Shown in pieces: positions 4,193-5,649 of a stretch of 5,649 bases of DNA (the stretch's first letter is position 1; every line of letters starts with the position of its first letter). The stretch spans positions 1-5,649 of the forward strand of contig DATDYB010000032.1 in assembly GCA_036517115.1 (NCBI GenBank), in the 5' to 3' direction. The stretch is from DATDYB01 sp036517115 (GTDB taxonomy: Bacteria; Patescibacteriota; Minisyncoccia; Phycocordibacterales; PALSA-1337). The translations under genes were made by a program, and so were the position numbers. The notes under the pieces were generated by a model, which was given only the letters and a program-made list of their open reading frames with translations, was not told where the DNA came from and ran no database searches.

Positions 4193-5629
4193 ATGACTCG
4201 TTCCTTAAACCATACAACACGAAAAAAGGTACTGCAACGACGACCTCTTCGTGTCGTTGAGTTGTTTGCGGGCGTTGGTGGATTTCGCCTCGGACTCTCT
4301 GGAACGAATAGAACAAATAGCAAAAATTTTGAAACCGTTTGGTTCAATCAATGGGAACCTTCTACGAAGCGTCAGCATGCTCACGAAGTATATGTAGCGC
4401 GTTTTCCGAATGACAAAAACGAAATACGCGAACATTCAAATACGAATATTGCAGAAGCAGTAAGAGCAGCTCAGCGCGGTGATTTCAAAATTCCTGACCA
4501 CGATGTATTAGTGGGCGGCTTTCCTTGTCAGGATTATTCCGTTGCGCGAACTCTAAGTCAGGCGGCTGGTATCGCAGGAAAAAAGGGAGTGTTGTGGTGG
4601 GAGATACGAAACATCTTAGAACTCAAACAAAAAGAAGGTAAACCTGTTCCGTATCTTTTCTTAGAGAATGTTGATCGTCTTTTGAAGTCGCCTGCTAGCC
4701 AGAGAGGTCGTGATTTTGCCGTCATGCTAACTACGCTATCCGACCTTGGCTATGCGGTGGAGTGGCGCGTGATAAACGCGGCTGATTATGGAATGCCACA
4801 GCGTCGTCGTCGCACATTTATTGTGGGCTATCATATGTCGAGCCCTTTATATGAAACTATGGGTGCAATCGACCCGCATCATGTTCTTATGAAGAAAGGA
4901 GTACTTGCTTCTGCGTTTCCAGTATCTCCGAAAAGTGCTTCAGTTGATGTCGGCTCACTCATCGGAAATTATGCTGATATTTCAGAGCGTTTCAATTCGG
5001 AGAATCCATCCGCAAGCCCATTTCACTCCGCAGGGATAATGAGTGGTCGTCAATTTCATACCATCCCCGTTCTTGCTTCCTACGATGGTTCCCATATAAC
5101 TCTGGGCAACATTATTTTGAAAGAAAGAGATGTGCCTGAAGAATATTTTGTAAACGGCGATATGAGGCGATGGGAATATCTCAAGGGAGGAAAGAACGAG
5201 CCGCGCAAGGGAGCAAATGGTTTTGAGTTCACCTATACAGAAGGACCGATGGTTTTCCCAGACCCACTCAACAAACCCTCGCGCACTATCGTCACAGGAG
5301 AGGGCGGTAAAACACCTTCGCGTTTCAAGCATGTTATAAAAATGCGCTCCGGAAAACTTCGTCGTCTTACTCCTGTCGAATTGGAGCGTCTCTGTATGTT
5401 CCCCGATGACCATACGGATCTCCCGGGAATTTCCGATGTGCGCCGCGCTTTCTTCATGGGGAACGCTCTGGTCGTAGGTGTTATAGACCGTATCGGTAAA
5501 GCACTTGTACGACTCCACAAGCACTCAATCGAGCATGGTGTAGATGCGTTGCAGAATCCGACCCCGTCTCCGCTCGGTCCTAAGGCGGCAAGTCCAAATA
5601 GTAAGAGAGCGCCAGCCACTCTTTTTTAG
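4193..5629 (+). CDS. DNA (cytosine-5-)-methyltransferase
   Basis: The 478-residue product transfers a methyl group from S-adenosylmethionine to C5 of cytosine within a target site. Motifs are in canonical order: motif I ELFAGVGGFRLGL (23-35) for SAM binding; motif IV GGFPCQDYS (108-116) with catalytic Cys112; motif VI LENV (157-160); motif VIII with ADYGMPQRRRR (197-207); a variable target-recognition region at about 215-385; motif IX LRRLTPVELERLCMFPDDH (389-407); and motif X GNALVVGVI (423-431). The QDYSVA...GKKGVLWWEI stretch after motif IV and SRTIVTGEGG before motif IX look like a subgroup signature, but I do not assign a target sequence. A proline-rich tail of about 25 residues follows motif X. 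AGGA, 7 nt before the ATG, is a good ribosome binding site. The enzyme looks intact. It is probably the protecting half of a type II system with the divergent 254-residue protein; a solitary regulatory methyltransferase is the alternative. Confidence 0.97.
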   Translation: MTRSLNHTTRKKVLQRRPLRVVELFAGVGGFRLGLSGTNRTNSKNFETVWFNQWEPSTKRQHAHEVYVARFPNDKNEIREHSNTNIAEAVRAAQRGDFKIPDHDVLVGGFPCQDYSVARTLSQAAGIAGKKGVLWWEIRNILELKQKEGKPVPYLFLENVDRLLKSPASQRGRDFAVMLTTLSDLGYAVEWRVINAADYGMPQRRRRTFIVGYHMSSPLYETMGAIDPHHVLMKKGVLASAFPVSPKSASVDVGSLIGNYADISERFNSENPSASPFHSAGIMSGRQFHTIPVLASYDGSHITLGNIILKERDVPEEYFVNGDMRRWEYLKGGKNEPRKGANGFEFTYTEGPMVFPDPLNKPSRTIVTGEGGKTPSRFKHVIKMRSGKLRRLTPVELERLCMFPDDHTDLPGISDVRRAFFMGNALVVGVIDRIGKALVRLHKHSIEHGVDALQNPTPSPLGPKAASPNSKRAPATLF

Positions 5630-5649
5630 TTCGTGATTTTTTCGCGCAT

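Noticed and set aside
4982..5619. Minus-strand open frames opposite the end of the methyltransferase
   Set aside because: The plus frame encodes conserved motifs IX and X here, so the antisense frames are shadows.
5603..5627. Possible terminator at the end of the methyltransferase gene (AAGAG/CTCTT followed by Ts)
   Set aside because: The stem is only five AT-rich pairs with an 11-nt loop and overlaps the stop codon; too weak to call, and the window ends 20 bases later.

Overview
The window is a stretch of bacterial accessory genome, probably from an uncultivated lineage. The small hypothetical proteins, an all-hypothetical neighbourhood and a DUF5680 protein would suit Patescibacteria (CPR), but no ribosomal or other phylogenetic marker is present, so this is a weak guess. 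TGA, TAA and TAG all appear as stops. Base composition is uneven: a sampled part of the DUF262 gene (2161-2220) has 22 G+C in 60, while the gene-poor stretch 3181-3360 has 117 in 180. There is no rRNA, tRNA, CRISPR array or recognisable transposase.

Layout, right to left. At 4193-5629 (+) lies a complete C5-cytosine DNA methyltransferase with all main catalytic motifs. Sharing a 61-bp intergenic region and reading the other way is a 254-residue protein of unrecognised family (3367-4131, -). It sits where a cognate restriction endonuclease often sits. Next, on the same strand, comes a GC-rich stretch (3113-3366) packed with inverted repeats, including a perfect 12-bp pair, then a DUF262 (GmrSD/ParB-fold-like) protein (1823-3112, -). 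That protein ends in an RxxxxH motif of the kind seen in HEPN RNases and may be preceded by an eight-codon minicistron that overlaps its start. I read 1823-5629 as a defence module: a likely restriction-modification pair plus a DUF262 protein.

Further left on the minus strand are a DUF5680 protein (1168-1653), which has an unexplained start-less open frame ahead of it; a small protein with two four-cysteine sites (852-1082), followed by a good intrinsic terminator; a short exported cysteine-containing protein (241-627), with its own ribosome binding site and terminator; and the first codons of a single-pass membrane protein that runs off the left edge (1-122).

Several starts lack a Shine-Dalgarno sequence and instead have a -10-like hexamer 6-8 nt before the ATG. 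This suggests leaderless transcripts. The exported protein and the methyltransferase are the ones with convincing ribosome binding sites.
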